64,000 nt of DNA from JBBSHE01 sp038253325 (GTDB lineage: Bacteria > Actinomycetota > Actinomycetes > Propionibacteriales > Nocardioidaceae), in the NCBI GenBank assembly GCA_038253325.1, contig JBBSHE010000008.1, positions 1 through 64,000 on the forward strand, in the 5' to 3' direction. The notes beneath the pieces are model-generated. The model had not been told where the DNA came from and did no database searches. It was given only the letters and a program-made list of their open reading frames with translations. Of the stretch, positions 7,098-14,628 are shown one piece after another (the stretch's first letter is position 1; every line of letters starts with the position of its first letter). The position numbers were made by a program, and so were the translations under genes.

Positions 7098-7375
7098 GCA
7101 AGTCCTCGTTGCAGGTCTTCCTGGTTCATGACGGGAAAGATTTCAACGGTGGCGTTGAACTGCTCGAACAGCGGCTCGCTGATCGCCGGAAGCTGTGAGG
7201 GATCGGCCATGTCGAACACGATGAATGCAGTGCGGACACCACCGTCGGGGCCGAAGTACGCCGCCTCGGGCTTGAGCATCTCCATCATCTGTTGCATTCC
7301 GCCCGGCAAGCTTCCGTCTTTTCTTCGCTGCGTCACGGCCTGAGTGTCCAGGTGAGCCTTGAGCATCATCCGCAT
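7088..7375 (-). CDS. Small conserved protein of unknown function (DUF3303-like)
   Basis: This 95-residue protein resembles small actinobacterial proteins of the ferredoxin-like dimeric barrel kind that begin MRMMLKAHLD and contain LKPEAAYF, VRTAFIVFDM and PVMNQEDLQRGL. It has no signal peptide, membrane segment or obvious active site. The ATG is preceded by AGGAG at a good distance. It overlaps by ten bases the broken cyclase gene upstream. Function is not known; such proteins are sometimes next to signalling genes. The family name is offered from memory of the pattern only. Confidence 0.6.
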   Translation of the reverse strand: MRMMLKAHLDTQAVTQRRKDGSLPGGMQQMMEMLKPEAAYFGPDGGVRTAFIVFDMADPSQLPAISEPLFEQFNATVEIFPVMNQEDLQRGLAQL

Positions 7376-7662
7376 GGCGTTTCTCCTATGGTCGTTGACA
7401 CCAGCCCGCTACCCGGGCCGATATGTGGCCAGTATGGGACGCGGACGCCGACGTCGTCCCACAAACGCCGAAACGGTCTGCGGTCATCGTGCCGCGACCC
7501 GGCCGCAATCCGCAGAGTCCGCACGACGTCCGCAAACGAGCGAAGTACTCGACGTTGGCCGTCCAGCGCGTCCGCATACGCCGACCCCAGCCGGCTCAAC
7601 AACGCCGTCGAGCCCTCCACATCGGAGAACAACGTCACGGTGCCCGTCGGCAGCTCGGCCAT
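7366..7662 (-). pseudogene. Remnant of a class III adenylate/guanylate cyclase gene
   Basis: The first ~45 residues match the start of class III cyclase domains (GTVTLFSDVEGSTALLSRLG, then YADALDGQRRVLRS), with the first metal-binding Asp. After this the sequence is Arg-rich and lacks the second Asp and the Asn/Arg catalytic residues, so the rest of the gene is gone. Intact members of this family are hundreds of residues long and often carry ATPase and LuxR domains. It sits just downstream of an intact cyclase-regulator gene, but the intact gene has a different N-terminus, so it is not a simple copy of it. Confidence 0.6.
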
Positions 7663-7763
7663 GCCTCATCATGACGCCGAGATCCCGCCGCGGCTACTGG
7701 TCGTGGCACGGTTTCGGACGCTGGTCAGGCGCTGTCAACGGTCAAACTGAGTGCAGTGCTCGC

Positions 7764-8993
7764 TCAGGTACGCAGGTACGTCAGTACGGCGAGCACTCGA
7801 CGGTGGTCATCGGGCGTCGTCATCAAGTTGAGCTTTGTGAAGATGTTGCGCACGTGGCCTTCCACCGACTTGGTGGACAGGTTCATGCTGTGGGAGATCG
7901 CCTGGTTCGAGCGACCCTCGGCCATCAAGGTGAGCACCTCGCGTTCGCGTTCGGTCAGTGCGTCGAGGGGGTTGTCGCGTCGAGCCCGTCCGACCAGGCG
8001 AGATACCACCTCGGGGTCGATCACCGAGCCACCGGCCCCGACCCGGCGTACCGCATCTGTGAACTCCTGCACGTTGGACACTCGGTCCTTCAGCAGATAG
8101 CCCAGTTTCGCGGCACCGCCCGAGATCAGCTCCATCGCGAAGTCGGTTTCGACGTACTGCGACAGCAGCAGCACTGCGACGTCGGGCAGCTCCGCGCGGA
8201 TGGTGTGTGCGGCCTGCAGGCCCTCGTCGGTGAAGGTGGGCGGCATCCGGATGTCGACGATCGCGACGTCGGGCGGGTCACGGCGGATCTGGGTCAACAG
8301 CTCGTGGGCATCACTGGCCGCGGTCGTGATCTTGAAACCTGACTCGGTGAGTAGACGTGCTATCCCTTCGCGCAGCAGGACCGAGTCATCGGCGAGCGCG
8401 ACGCGCATCGCCCCGATCACTGCGCCCGAGCCCGCGAGCTTGGCCATCGCGTCGTCGCTGCCGGAGACGCGGACAACCGGGACGGGGTCGCGCAGTCCTT
8501 TCAGGCGTACGTCGCCTCGTGCCGCATAGGTGATGCCGGGTTGGCTGCCGGCCAGCTGGACAACCGTGTTGCTGGCGAGGATCTCGCCTGGCCCGGCCTG
8601 GCTGCACAAGCGAGCCGCCAGGTTCAGAGCTCCACCTCGGTACCCGCCCTCGACCGGGAGCGCCTCCCCGACATCGAGTCCGATGCCGACGAGCAGCGGG
8701 GTATCTGGGTCGTCGACCGCCCGTTTGACGAAGTCGTCCTGCAGCTCGACCGCGGCAGCAATTGCAGCACGAGCGGAACGGAACAAGCACAACGCTTCGT
8801 CCCCGCGGAGTTCGAGCAATGATCCTCCGTGCGCTTCGACGATGTCGCGGCAGACGCCGGCAAAGGTTGCGGCGAGCTTCGCGGCCGCGCCATCTCCCTG
8901 CTGCTGGGTGAACGAGGTGTAACCGCGGATGTCGGCGATCATGAAGATGTTGATGTCACCGGTGGAGTCAGGAGGCTGGGGTCGATCACTCAC
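7764..8993 (-). CDS. Class III cyclase domain fused to a NarL-type response regulator
   Basis: Residues 15-185 form a nucleotide cyclase domain with metal-binding D21 (ADIRGYTSF) and D65 (ELRGDEALCLF) and catalytic N124/R128 (NLAARL). Residues 195-315 are a receiver with D202/D203, phospho-acceptor D247 and K302. Residues 343-405 are a LuxR helix-turn-helix (LTEREREVLTLMAEGRSNQ). One protein may thus make a cyclic nucleotide and also control transcription after phosphorylation. Its start overlaps the end of the upstream histidine kinase by 8 nt, so that kinase is the likely phosphate donor. Separate cyclase and NarL proteins are common; this fusion is not. All key residues for both activities are present. 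Confidence 0.85.
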   Translation of the reverse strand: MSDRPQPPDSTGDINIFMIADIRGYTSFTQQQGDGAAAKLAATFAGVCRDIVEAHGGSLLELRGDEALCLFRSARAAIAAAVELQDDFVKRAVDDPDTPLLVGIGLDVGEALPVEGGYRGGALNLAARLCSQAGPGEILASNTVVQLAGSQPGITYAARGDVRLKGLRDPVPVVRVSGSDDAMAKLAGSGAVIGAMRVALADDSVLLREGIARLLTESGFKITTAASDAHELLTQIRRDPPDVAIVDIRMPPTFTDEGLQAAHTIRAELPDVAVLLLSQYVETDFAMELISGGAAKLGYLLKDRVSNVQEFTDAVRRVGAGGSVIDPEVVSRLVGRARRDNPLDALTEREREVLTLMAEGRSNQAISHSMNLSTKSVEGHVRNIFTKLNLMTTPDDHRRVLAVLTYLRT

Positions 8994-11196
8994 TGCCCAC
9001 TCCTACCGGTGTCGTTGATGCGCTTTCGGCACCGTCGTGTTGTGCGTGTGATTCAGGCCGGGGCTGCGTGTTCTCGAGTCGTCGTGCGGTTTGCCCGGTC
9101 GGGATACGGCACGACAGACGGGTGCCACGTCCGGGTGGGCTGTGCACCTCGAGGGTTCCGTCGACGGCGGCAACGCGGTCAGACAGGCCGCGCAGCCCCG
9201 ACCCCTTCGAGCTGTCCGCTCCGCCTGCGCCGTCATCGCTGACCTCGAGGACCACCGCATCGTCAGAGAGACCGACTGCGATCGTAACCTCAGACGCCTC
9301 GGCGTACTTCGCGACGTTGGTGAGTGCTTCGGCCACGACGTAGTACAACGTCGCCTCGACCGTGCCACCCAGTCGTTCCTCCAGGTTGTCGTGCAGCACG
9401 ACGGGCACGGGGGACCTCTCGGTCAGCGACTTGAGTGCCGGTCCCAGACCGCGGTCGGTGAGGATCGCGGGGTGGATGCCGCGGGCCAGCTCACGCAGCT
9501 CGTCGATGGCGAGGCCAAGCTGCTGTGATGCCTCTTCGAGCATTTCGGCGGCTTGAACGGCGTCGGATCCCAGCCGTGCTCGCATCATCCTCATCATCAG
9601 CGCCACCGACACCAGGCTCTGTTGGGCTCCGTCGTGCAGGTTGCGCTCGAGGCGGCGACGCTCATCGTCTTGGGCGCTCACCAGACGCTGCCGAGAGCTG
9701 CGCAGATCCTCGATCAGCCGGACGTTGCGCAGCACGAGCCCGGCCTGCGCGGCGACGTCATCCAGCAGCTTGTCCTCGACGGGGGTGATCGGGTTGCCCA
9801 GCGCCTTGACGACCGTGATGGCCCCCAACAACTCGCCATGGTGCCGGACCGGGACCACTCGGTCGCCCTTCAAGCCAGACATGTCGTCGACCGCTGCGGG
9901 CGGGCCCTCCGTTCGCCCGGCGTCGCCCGGTTGCCAGCTCGCCTCACACACGAAACGCGAACGGATCCGCAACCACACATCGACCTGGCTTGCGCCGACA
10001 CCCTGAGCAACTGTTCTCGCCATCGTCGGAAGCAGGTCGGCGGCATCGTAGGTGCCGCCCATCCGGTCCCCGAACTCCGACAACACCTCGTACGGCGTCG
10101 CCCTCGCCCCATACACAAGCCGGTTCGCGAAACGATGAACCCTGTCTCGCACCGGCTGGAACGCGACAGCGACAACCGCGGTGGCGGCGATCGAGAGGGC
10201 CAGGTTCGGCCGGTCACCGCGGCCGACCAGGCTACCGATGCCGACCACGATGGCCACATATACGGCAGTGATGAATGATGCGAGCGTGCCGAACACCACC
10301 GCCTTGTTGATCACCACGTCGATGCCGTACAGCCGATGCTTGAGTATCGCGACACCAATCGCGATCGGGATCACGCCGAACGAGACCATCGCTGCGTCCT
10401 GCACCGCTGGGACCCATCCCGGCGCGGGGCTGCTCTTTCCGGGGCCCAGACTGGCAAACATCGCCACCAGGTAGAGCAGGGCGACGAAGGCGCCCGCGGT
10501 GGCAAGCCACTTCAGCTGTAGGCGTTCCACCCCGCGCGATCGCCGGAACCTCACCACCAGGCCAACCGCGGACGCGAGGATGCACAGCGGGAACAGAATG
10601 AGGCTCGCCGACGACCACGCCAGGACCTCCTTGAGTGGCCCGACGCCCAAGGGGTTGTTCAACCCTGGCACAGAAAGGTCCGCCATGGGTCCCGGCCTGA
10701 GCATGACCGACATCGTCGCGACGGCTGTCGTCGCGGCTGACACCCACGCAACGGCCCGCCACCCTGGAGAGGGAAGGTGACCGTCGGGAAAGAGCAGGAT
10801 GAGGAAAGTCCCCATCAGACCGATCGCAGGCACCCAGATCCATTCCTCCGAAGCGCCCATGACCGCTGGGTTCGGCAAACCGCCCGGACTCGTGACAACT
10901 GCGTACAAGACGTACGAGTCCGCGAACGCGGACCATGACCACAGCACGCCGATGGCAAGCATGAGCCAGGCAATCGTGTTTCGAGGATGACGATGTGTGA
11001 TGAGGACGCCGACGACAGGAAAGCAGAACACACCCGAGGCGAATCCAATTTCGGCCAACAGATTGTTCGAACCCCACGAGGTGCCTCGCGGCGTGGGGTT
11101 GACGAACTCGAATGCGACCGCTCCCGCGAAACAGGCCAAACAGAAGGCGAAGACGATCAGGGCCAGCCGCTTGGCGGTCTGGTCTGTCAGTCGCAC
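8986..11196 (-). CDS. Multi-spanning sensor histidine kinase (NarL/DesK class) with GAF domain
   Basis: The 736-residue protein begins with about 330 residues holding some eight or nine hydrophobic spans, followed by a GAF-like domain (~375-515), then a HisKA_3 dimerisation helix with the phospho-acceptor H521 in RNLHDGAQQ. The HATPase domain has N627 in EALTNVAKYAEA and SDDGAGG. The last 35 residues are a loose tail. It overlaps the lone receiver gene upstream by 10 nt and the cyclase-regulator downstream by 8 nt, making a tight three-gene operon. The membrane part suggests sensing of a membrane or hydrophobic signal. The ligand is unknown. Confidence 0.88.
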   Translation of the reverse strand: MRLTDQTAKRLALIVFAFCLACFAGAVAFEFVNPTPRGTSWGSNNLLAEIGFASGVFCFPVVGVLITHRHPRNTIAWLMLAIGVLWSWSAFADSYVLYAVVTSPGGLPNPAVMGASEEWIWVPAIGLMGTFLILLFPDGHLPSPGWRAVAWVSAATTAVATMSVMLRPGPMADLSVPGLNNPLGVGPLKEVLAWSSASLILFPLCILASAVGLVVRFRRSRGVERLQLKWLATAGAFVALLYLVAMFASLGPGKSSPAPGWVPAVQDAAMVSFGVIPIAIGVAILKHRLYGIDVVINKAVVFGTLASFITAVYVAIVVGIGSLVGRGDRPNLALSIAATAVVAVAFQPVRDRVHRFANRLVYGARATPYEVLSEFGDRMGGTYDAADLLPTMARTVAQGVGASQVDVWLRIRSRFVCEASWQPGDAGRTEGPPAAVDDMSGLKGDRVVPVRHHGELLGAITVVKALGNPITPVEDKLLDDVAAQAGLVLRNVRLIEDLRSSRQRLVSAQDDERRRLERNLHDGAQQSLVSVALMMRMMRARLGSDAVQAAEMLEEASQQLGLAIDELRELARGIHPAILTDRGLGPALKSLTERSPVPVVLHDNLEERLGGTVEATLYYVVAEALTNVAKYAEASEVTIAVGLSDDAVVLEVSDDGAGGADSSKGSGLRGLSDRVAAVDGTLEVHSPPGRGTRLSCRIPTGQTARRLENTQPRPESHAQHDGAESASTTPVGVGSE

Positions 11197-11558
11197 AACG
11201 ACTCCCTCGAGAGCAGGGACCGCAGCCGCTCACCGGACAGGTTCGCCTTGGGAACGAATCCGAGGGCTCCCGAGGTACGGATGCTGTCACCGTAGTCAGA
11301 CTCGTCGCGGCTCGACACCAAGATCACCCGTTTCGTGAAGCCTCGGCTGAGAAGGTCCCGCGCTACATCGAATCCCTTCGCATCGGGAAGCTGGATGTCC
11401 AAGAGCACGAGCTCAGGCCTCAGCTGTTCCGCGGCCGTTATCGATGATGCTCCGTCGACAGCCTCGCCGACGACGTCAAACCCCTCCATTTGAAGCAGTA
11501 TTCGTGCCGAGGTCCGAAAGCCCGTGTGATCATCGACGATGAGGGTGGTCATGCTCAT
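11187..11558 (-). CDS. Stand-alone receiver domain response regulator
   Basis: All 123 residues belong to one receiver domain: acidic D9/D10, phospho-acceptor D54 (LLDIQLPDA), Thr/Ser switch position in ILVSSRDES, and K104 (FVPKAN). There is no output domain, so it probably passes phosphate or competes for it, as CheY/Spo0F-like proteins do. It is the first gene of the operon with the kinase and the cyclase-fused regulator, giving the kinase two receivers. The start is the ATG of MSMTTLIVDDH; a second ATG two codons later is possible. Confidence 0.85.
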   Translation of the reverse strand: MSMTTLIVDDHTGFRTSARILLQMEGFDVVGEAVDGASSITAAEQLRPELVLLDIQLPDAKGFDVARDLLSRGFTKRVILVSSRDESDYGDSIRTSGALGFVPKANLSGERLRSLLSRESLCD

Positions 11559-11623
11559 GTGTCCATCGTCTCGCGTACACCACGAGAGGCCCAGCGTGCT
11601 GACCCTGGAACTATCGGCCTCGA

Positions 11624-11641
11624 TTCAGGGTTAACCCTGAA
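11624..11641. promoter_or_regulatory. Perfect 18-bp palindrome upstream of the kinase operon
   Basis: TTCAGGGTTAACCCTGAA reads the same on both strands. It is in the ~200-nt space between the start of the receiver gene (11,558) and the 3' end of the hydrolase gene (11,762), 66 nt upstream of the receiver start. It is a good operator candidate for the signalling operon, possibly for its own LuxR-type regulator. As RNA it would also form a hairpin. Confidence 0.5.
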
Positions 11642-11761
11642 CGGACGCCTCGGTGGCCAGGGCAGCCAGGAGGACCGACGCTCCAACGCCAGATCCTCGA
11701 AGGAATCGGATGGATCCCTTCTGGCACCCCGGAGGTGTCTGTGAAGGACTACCGACCTATC

Positions 11762-12337
11762 TCAGTCGGCGTTGAGGAAGTCGAGCACCCGCCGGGTCAG
11801 CAGGGCCGTGGCCTCTGCGTCGTACGACCGCAGCGAGCTGTCGGCGAAGAGGTGCTGGTCGCCGGGGTAGAGGAACAGCTCTGCGTCCTCGGCCTCCTTG
11901 ACGAGTGCGCGGGCCGCGTCGATGTCGCCGTCACCGACGAAGAACGGGTCGGCGTCCATCGCGTGCACCTGGACGGGGACTCCCGCTGGCCAGGACGAGC
12001 CGAACTCCGATACCGGGACACAGGAATAGAAGAGGAGCGCGCCCCGGGCTCCCGCCCGGGTCTGGGCCAACTCCTGTGCGGGCATTGCCCCGAGCGAGAA
12101 GCCGGCGTACACCAGTTCGGCCGACAGCTCCTCGGCCGCCCGGAGCCCGCGCTGGTGCACCTCGCCGAATCCGACCTCCTTGGCGTACCCGAGCCCTTCG
12201 TCCAGGGTCTCGAAGGTGCGGCCATCGAACAAGTCGGGCGTGTGTACGGTGTGCCCGGCCCGGCGCAATTCGTCGGCAAACGCGAGCACACCTGGGGTCA
12301 GCCCCTGCGCGTGGTGGAAGAGCACTACCTCGGCCAT
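11762..12337 (-). CDS. Dienelactone hydrolase-family protein
   Basis: The 191-residue protein is an alpha/beta hydrolase of the dienelactone hydrolase family: start AEVVLFHHAQGLTPG, nucleophile elbow GFSLGA with Ser where classic members have Cys, an acidic residue in MDADPFF and His in GDQHLFAD. Family members hydrolyse lactones and esters; the substrate here is not known. It is divergent from a WYL-domain regulator, an arrangement that often means the regulator controls the enzyme gene. The length is slightly shorter than classic members (~230). Confidence 0.82.
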   Translation of the reverse strand: MAEVVLFHHAQGLTPGVLAFADELRRAGHTVHTPDLFDGRTFETLDEGLGYAKEVGFGEVHQRGLRAAEELSAELVYAGFSLGAMPAQELAQTRAGARGALLFYSCVPVSEFGSSWPAGVPVQVHAMDADPFFVGDGDIDAARALVKEAEDAELFLYPGDQHLFADSSLRSYDAEATALLTRRVLDFLNAD

Positions 12338-12421
12338 CGATCAACTCCGTTCTTGCGGCTCTGTTGCTGCACGCTATCGTCAATTCCGGACGATCGACTT
12401 CCGGAAGGAGACGTGTTTCCC

Positions 12422-13387
12422 ATGGACCGAAACATCAGCCCCACGGCACGAGCTCTCCTGGCCCTCGAACTTGTCCAGGGCAGCCCGGGCATCACCGCGG
12501 ACCGGCTCGCCGACAAGCTCGGCGTCTCGGAGCGGGCCGCCCGGCGGTACGTCGGCATCCTCCGCGAGGCCGGCATCCCGATCGAGTCCGTCCGTGGGCC
12601 CCACGGCGGCTACCGCCTCGGCCGCGGCCTCCGGCTTCCGCCCCTGATGTTCAGCGCCGCCGAAGCCCTCGGACTGGTCATGGCCGTGCTCGACGGCCAC
12701 CACGATGCGAGCGATCCCACCGACCAGGTCGGCAGCGCACTCGGCAAGATCGTGCGGGCACTCCCGGAGCCGGTGGCCGCCCAGGCCGAGGCGGTCCGTC
12801 GGACTACGGCGCCCGCCCCCGACCGCGCGGCCGCCAGGCCCGATCCCGGAACCACGACCGCCCTCGTGCAGGCCTGCTCGAACCACCGACGGGTGCGGCT
12901 CGGCTACCGCTCCGAGGCCGGGTCGGAGTGGCTCATGGAGGTCGACCCGTGGGCGGTCGTCGTACGCCACGGTCGGTGGTACTTGCTGTGTCGGTCCCAC
13001 TCCACGGATGCCCGGCGGGCATATCGGATCGACCGGGTCCGCGGAGTCGAGGAGCTCGACGACACCTTCGACCCACCTGCCGACCTCGACCCGGTCGCCA
13101 TGCTCGAAGAGCATCTCGCCGTCGGATGGGAGTACGACGTCGAGGTCGTCATCGATGCGCCGGTCGCAACCGTGGCGCGCTGCCTCTCCCGCGCCATCGG
13201 ACTGGTCGAGCCGCTCGATGCCGGGACCACCCGCCTGGTCGGCAGCACCAGCAACCCGGTGTGGTACGCCGAGCAGCTCGCGGCGATCCCGGCGTCGTAC
13301 CGGATCGTGAGGTGCCCCGAGCTCCAGGACGCCGCGCGCGTCCTCGGGCAGCGGCTGCTGGCGGCGGGTGAGAGTTCACGTCCCTGA
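12422..13387 (+). CDS. HTH-WYL transcriptional regulator (YafY/PafC family)
   Basis: Residues 5-60 form a HTH_11 winged helix (ADRLADKLGVSERAARRYVGIL), followed by a conserved GPHGGYRLG wing and, from about residue 145, a WYL domain with the RWYLLCR motif and AYRIDRVRGV. The C-terminal WCX-type segment is present. WYL domains bind nucleic acids or small ligands and switch DNA binding. It is divergent from the hydrolase gene and its promoter region contains CTTCCGGAAG palindrome at 12398. The ATG at 12422 was chosen; an in-frame GTG at 12413 is too close to GGAAGGAG. A paralogue occurs at 23.2 kb. Confidence 0.87.
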   Translation: MDRNISPTARALLALELVQGSPGITADRLADKLGVSERAARRYVGILREAGIPIESVRGPHGGYRLGRGLRLPPLMFSAAEALGLVMAVLDGHHDASDPTDQVGSALGKIVRALPEPVAAQAEAVRRTTAPAPDRAAARPDPGTTTALVQACSNHRRVRLGYRSEAGSEWLMEVDPWAVVVRHGRWYLLCRSHSTDARRAYRIDRVRGVEELDDTFDPPADLDPVAMLEEHLAVGWEYDVEVVIDAPVATVARCLSRAIGLVEPLDAGTTRLVGSTSNPVWYAEQLAAIPASYRIVRCPELQDAARVLGQRLLAAGESSRP

Positions 13388-13417
13388 CCTTGTACAGGGC
13401 TGCCATAGCATCGTGGT

Positions 13418-14104
13418 GTGAGCTGGTCGGAAGCGTTCGCGGCTCGATACGAGGACTGGTCTGCCGCGATGACCGAGGATGTGCCGTTCTACGTCGAACT
13501 CGCACGCGAAGCCGACGGACCGCTCGTCGAGCTCGGGGTCGGGAACGGCCGCGTCGCGATCCCGGTTGCGCGCGAGACCGGCCGGTCCGTCGTGGGAATC
13601 GACTCGTCACCGGCGATGCTCGAGCAGGCTCGGGCCGGTGCCACCGAGGCAGGCGTGGAGCTGGATCTCCGCCTGGGCGACATGCGCGATCTCGAGCTCG
13701 AGGCGCCCGCCGCGCTGATCTACTGCCCGTTCCGAGCGCTCCTGCACCTGCCGACCTGGGCCGACCGCCGCCGCACCTTTGAGCGGGTCGCCGCGGCGCT
13801 CCGACCGGGCGGACGGTTCGCCTGGAATGCGTTCGCCTTCGACCACCAGATCGCGGCGCGCCTCGAAGGACAGCATCAGGACGAACCGGTGCCCCACACG
13901 ATCCGGTACGCCGTGGGGGCGAACCGGATCGACATCACCCTCGACGACGGCGGCACGAGCTCCATCTGGTGGGCGACAAGGAACGAGTGGCTCGGACTCG
14001 TCGACACCGTAGGTCTGGAGATCGAGGCACTCTACGGCGGCTTTGACCGAACGCAGGTCGACGATGACAGTCGTGAGTACGTCTTCGTCACCCGCCGTGT
14101 CTAA
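13418..14104 (+). CDS. Class I SAM-dependent methyltransferase
   Basis: The 228-residue protein has a Rossmann SAM-binding core: motif I VELGVGNGRVAIP (~residues 37-49), acidic loop end GIDSSPAMLEQAR, motif II-like GDMRDLEL, and a post-core LRPGGRFAWNAF. No substrate-specific domain is visible, so it could modify a small molecule or protein. It starts at a GTG. It follows the WYL regulator on the same strand after 30 nt, so they may share a transcript. The sequence downstream to the WhiB gene is promoter-like. Confidence 0.82.
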   Translation: MSWSEAFAARYEDWSAAMTEDVPFYVELAREADGPLVELGVGNGRVAIPVARETGRSVVGIDSSPAMLEQARAGATEAGVELDLRLGDMRDLELEAPAALIYCPFRALLHLPTWADRRRTFERVAAALRPGGRFAWNAFAFDHQIAARLEGQHQDEPVPHTIRYAVGANRIDITLDDGGTSSIWWATRNEWLGLVDTVGLEIEALYGGFDRTQVDDDSREYVFVTRRV

Positions 14105-14251
14105 GCGCCTGACACAGCCCACGGCTCGCGCTCCGGCAGGTCGGCAGGTTTGCCGACGCCTCCGTGCGGGTACGTCGAGCGGTGTCGGTCGCACCAATCG
14201 TATGCTCGTGCATAAGGCCAGGTCACGGCGTGTGTCGATGGTCGGACGGGA

Positions 14252-14279
14252 TTGACAACGGTTTCGGACTGAGTACGTT
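14252..14279 (+). promoter_or_regulatory. Sigma-70-type promoter of the WhiB-like gene
   Basis: A perfect TTGACA (-35) is followed after 16 nt by TACGTT (-10-like). A start of transcription near 14,286 would give a short leader that contains the strong ribosome binding site GGAGGGAGG before the ATG at 14305. Confidence 0.55.
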
Positions 14280-14304
14280 GAGAAACACCTCGGAGGGAGG
14301 AACG

Positions 14305-14616
14305 ATGGCGAACTTATCGCGACTGCCTGCGCCCATAGCCGAGGAGTGGGAATGGCAGTACGACGGCCTCTGTCGCAAGGCCGACCCGGACGTGTTCTTC
14401 CCACCGGACTCCGAGCGTGGCCCGATCCGGCAACGACGTGAGCAGCGCGCGAAGGCGTACTGTGCGCACTGCCCCGTGCTGGCCCGCTGCCGCGAGCACG
14501 CCCTCAACGTCCAGGAGCCCTACGGCGTGTGGGGTGGCCTTACCCCCCGCGAACGTGACCGCATTCTCCACGGCACCATCGTGCCGGCCCAGCGGGTGTC
14601 GCAGCCGGTCGGCTGA
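14305..14616 (+). CDS. WhiB-family iron-sulfur transcription factor (WhiB3-like)
   Basis: The 103-residue protein carries the four cysteines C23, C53, C56 and C62 that hold a [4Fe-4S] cluster, followed by the GVWGG turn (74-78) and a basic tail. The N-terminus (EEWEWQYDGLC) and ERG/RREQRAK segment resemble WhiB3 more than WhiB1. WhiB proteins bind region 4 of the main sigma factor and respond to redox or NO; they are limited to Actinobacteria. A strong ribosome binding site and a TTGACA promoter lie upstream. The exact paralogue class is inferred from pattern only. Confidence 0.9.
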   Translation: MANLSRLPAPIAEEWEWQYDGLCRKADPDVFFPPDSERGPIRQRREQRAKAYCAHCPVLARCREHALNVQEPYGVWGGLTPRERDRILHGTIVPAQRVSQPVG

Positions 14617-14628
14617 CCGACCGAGCCG

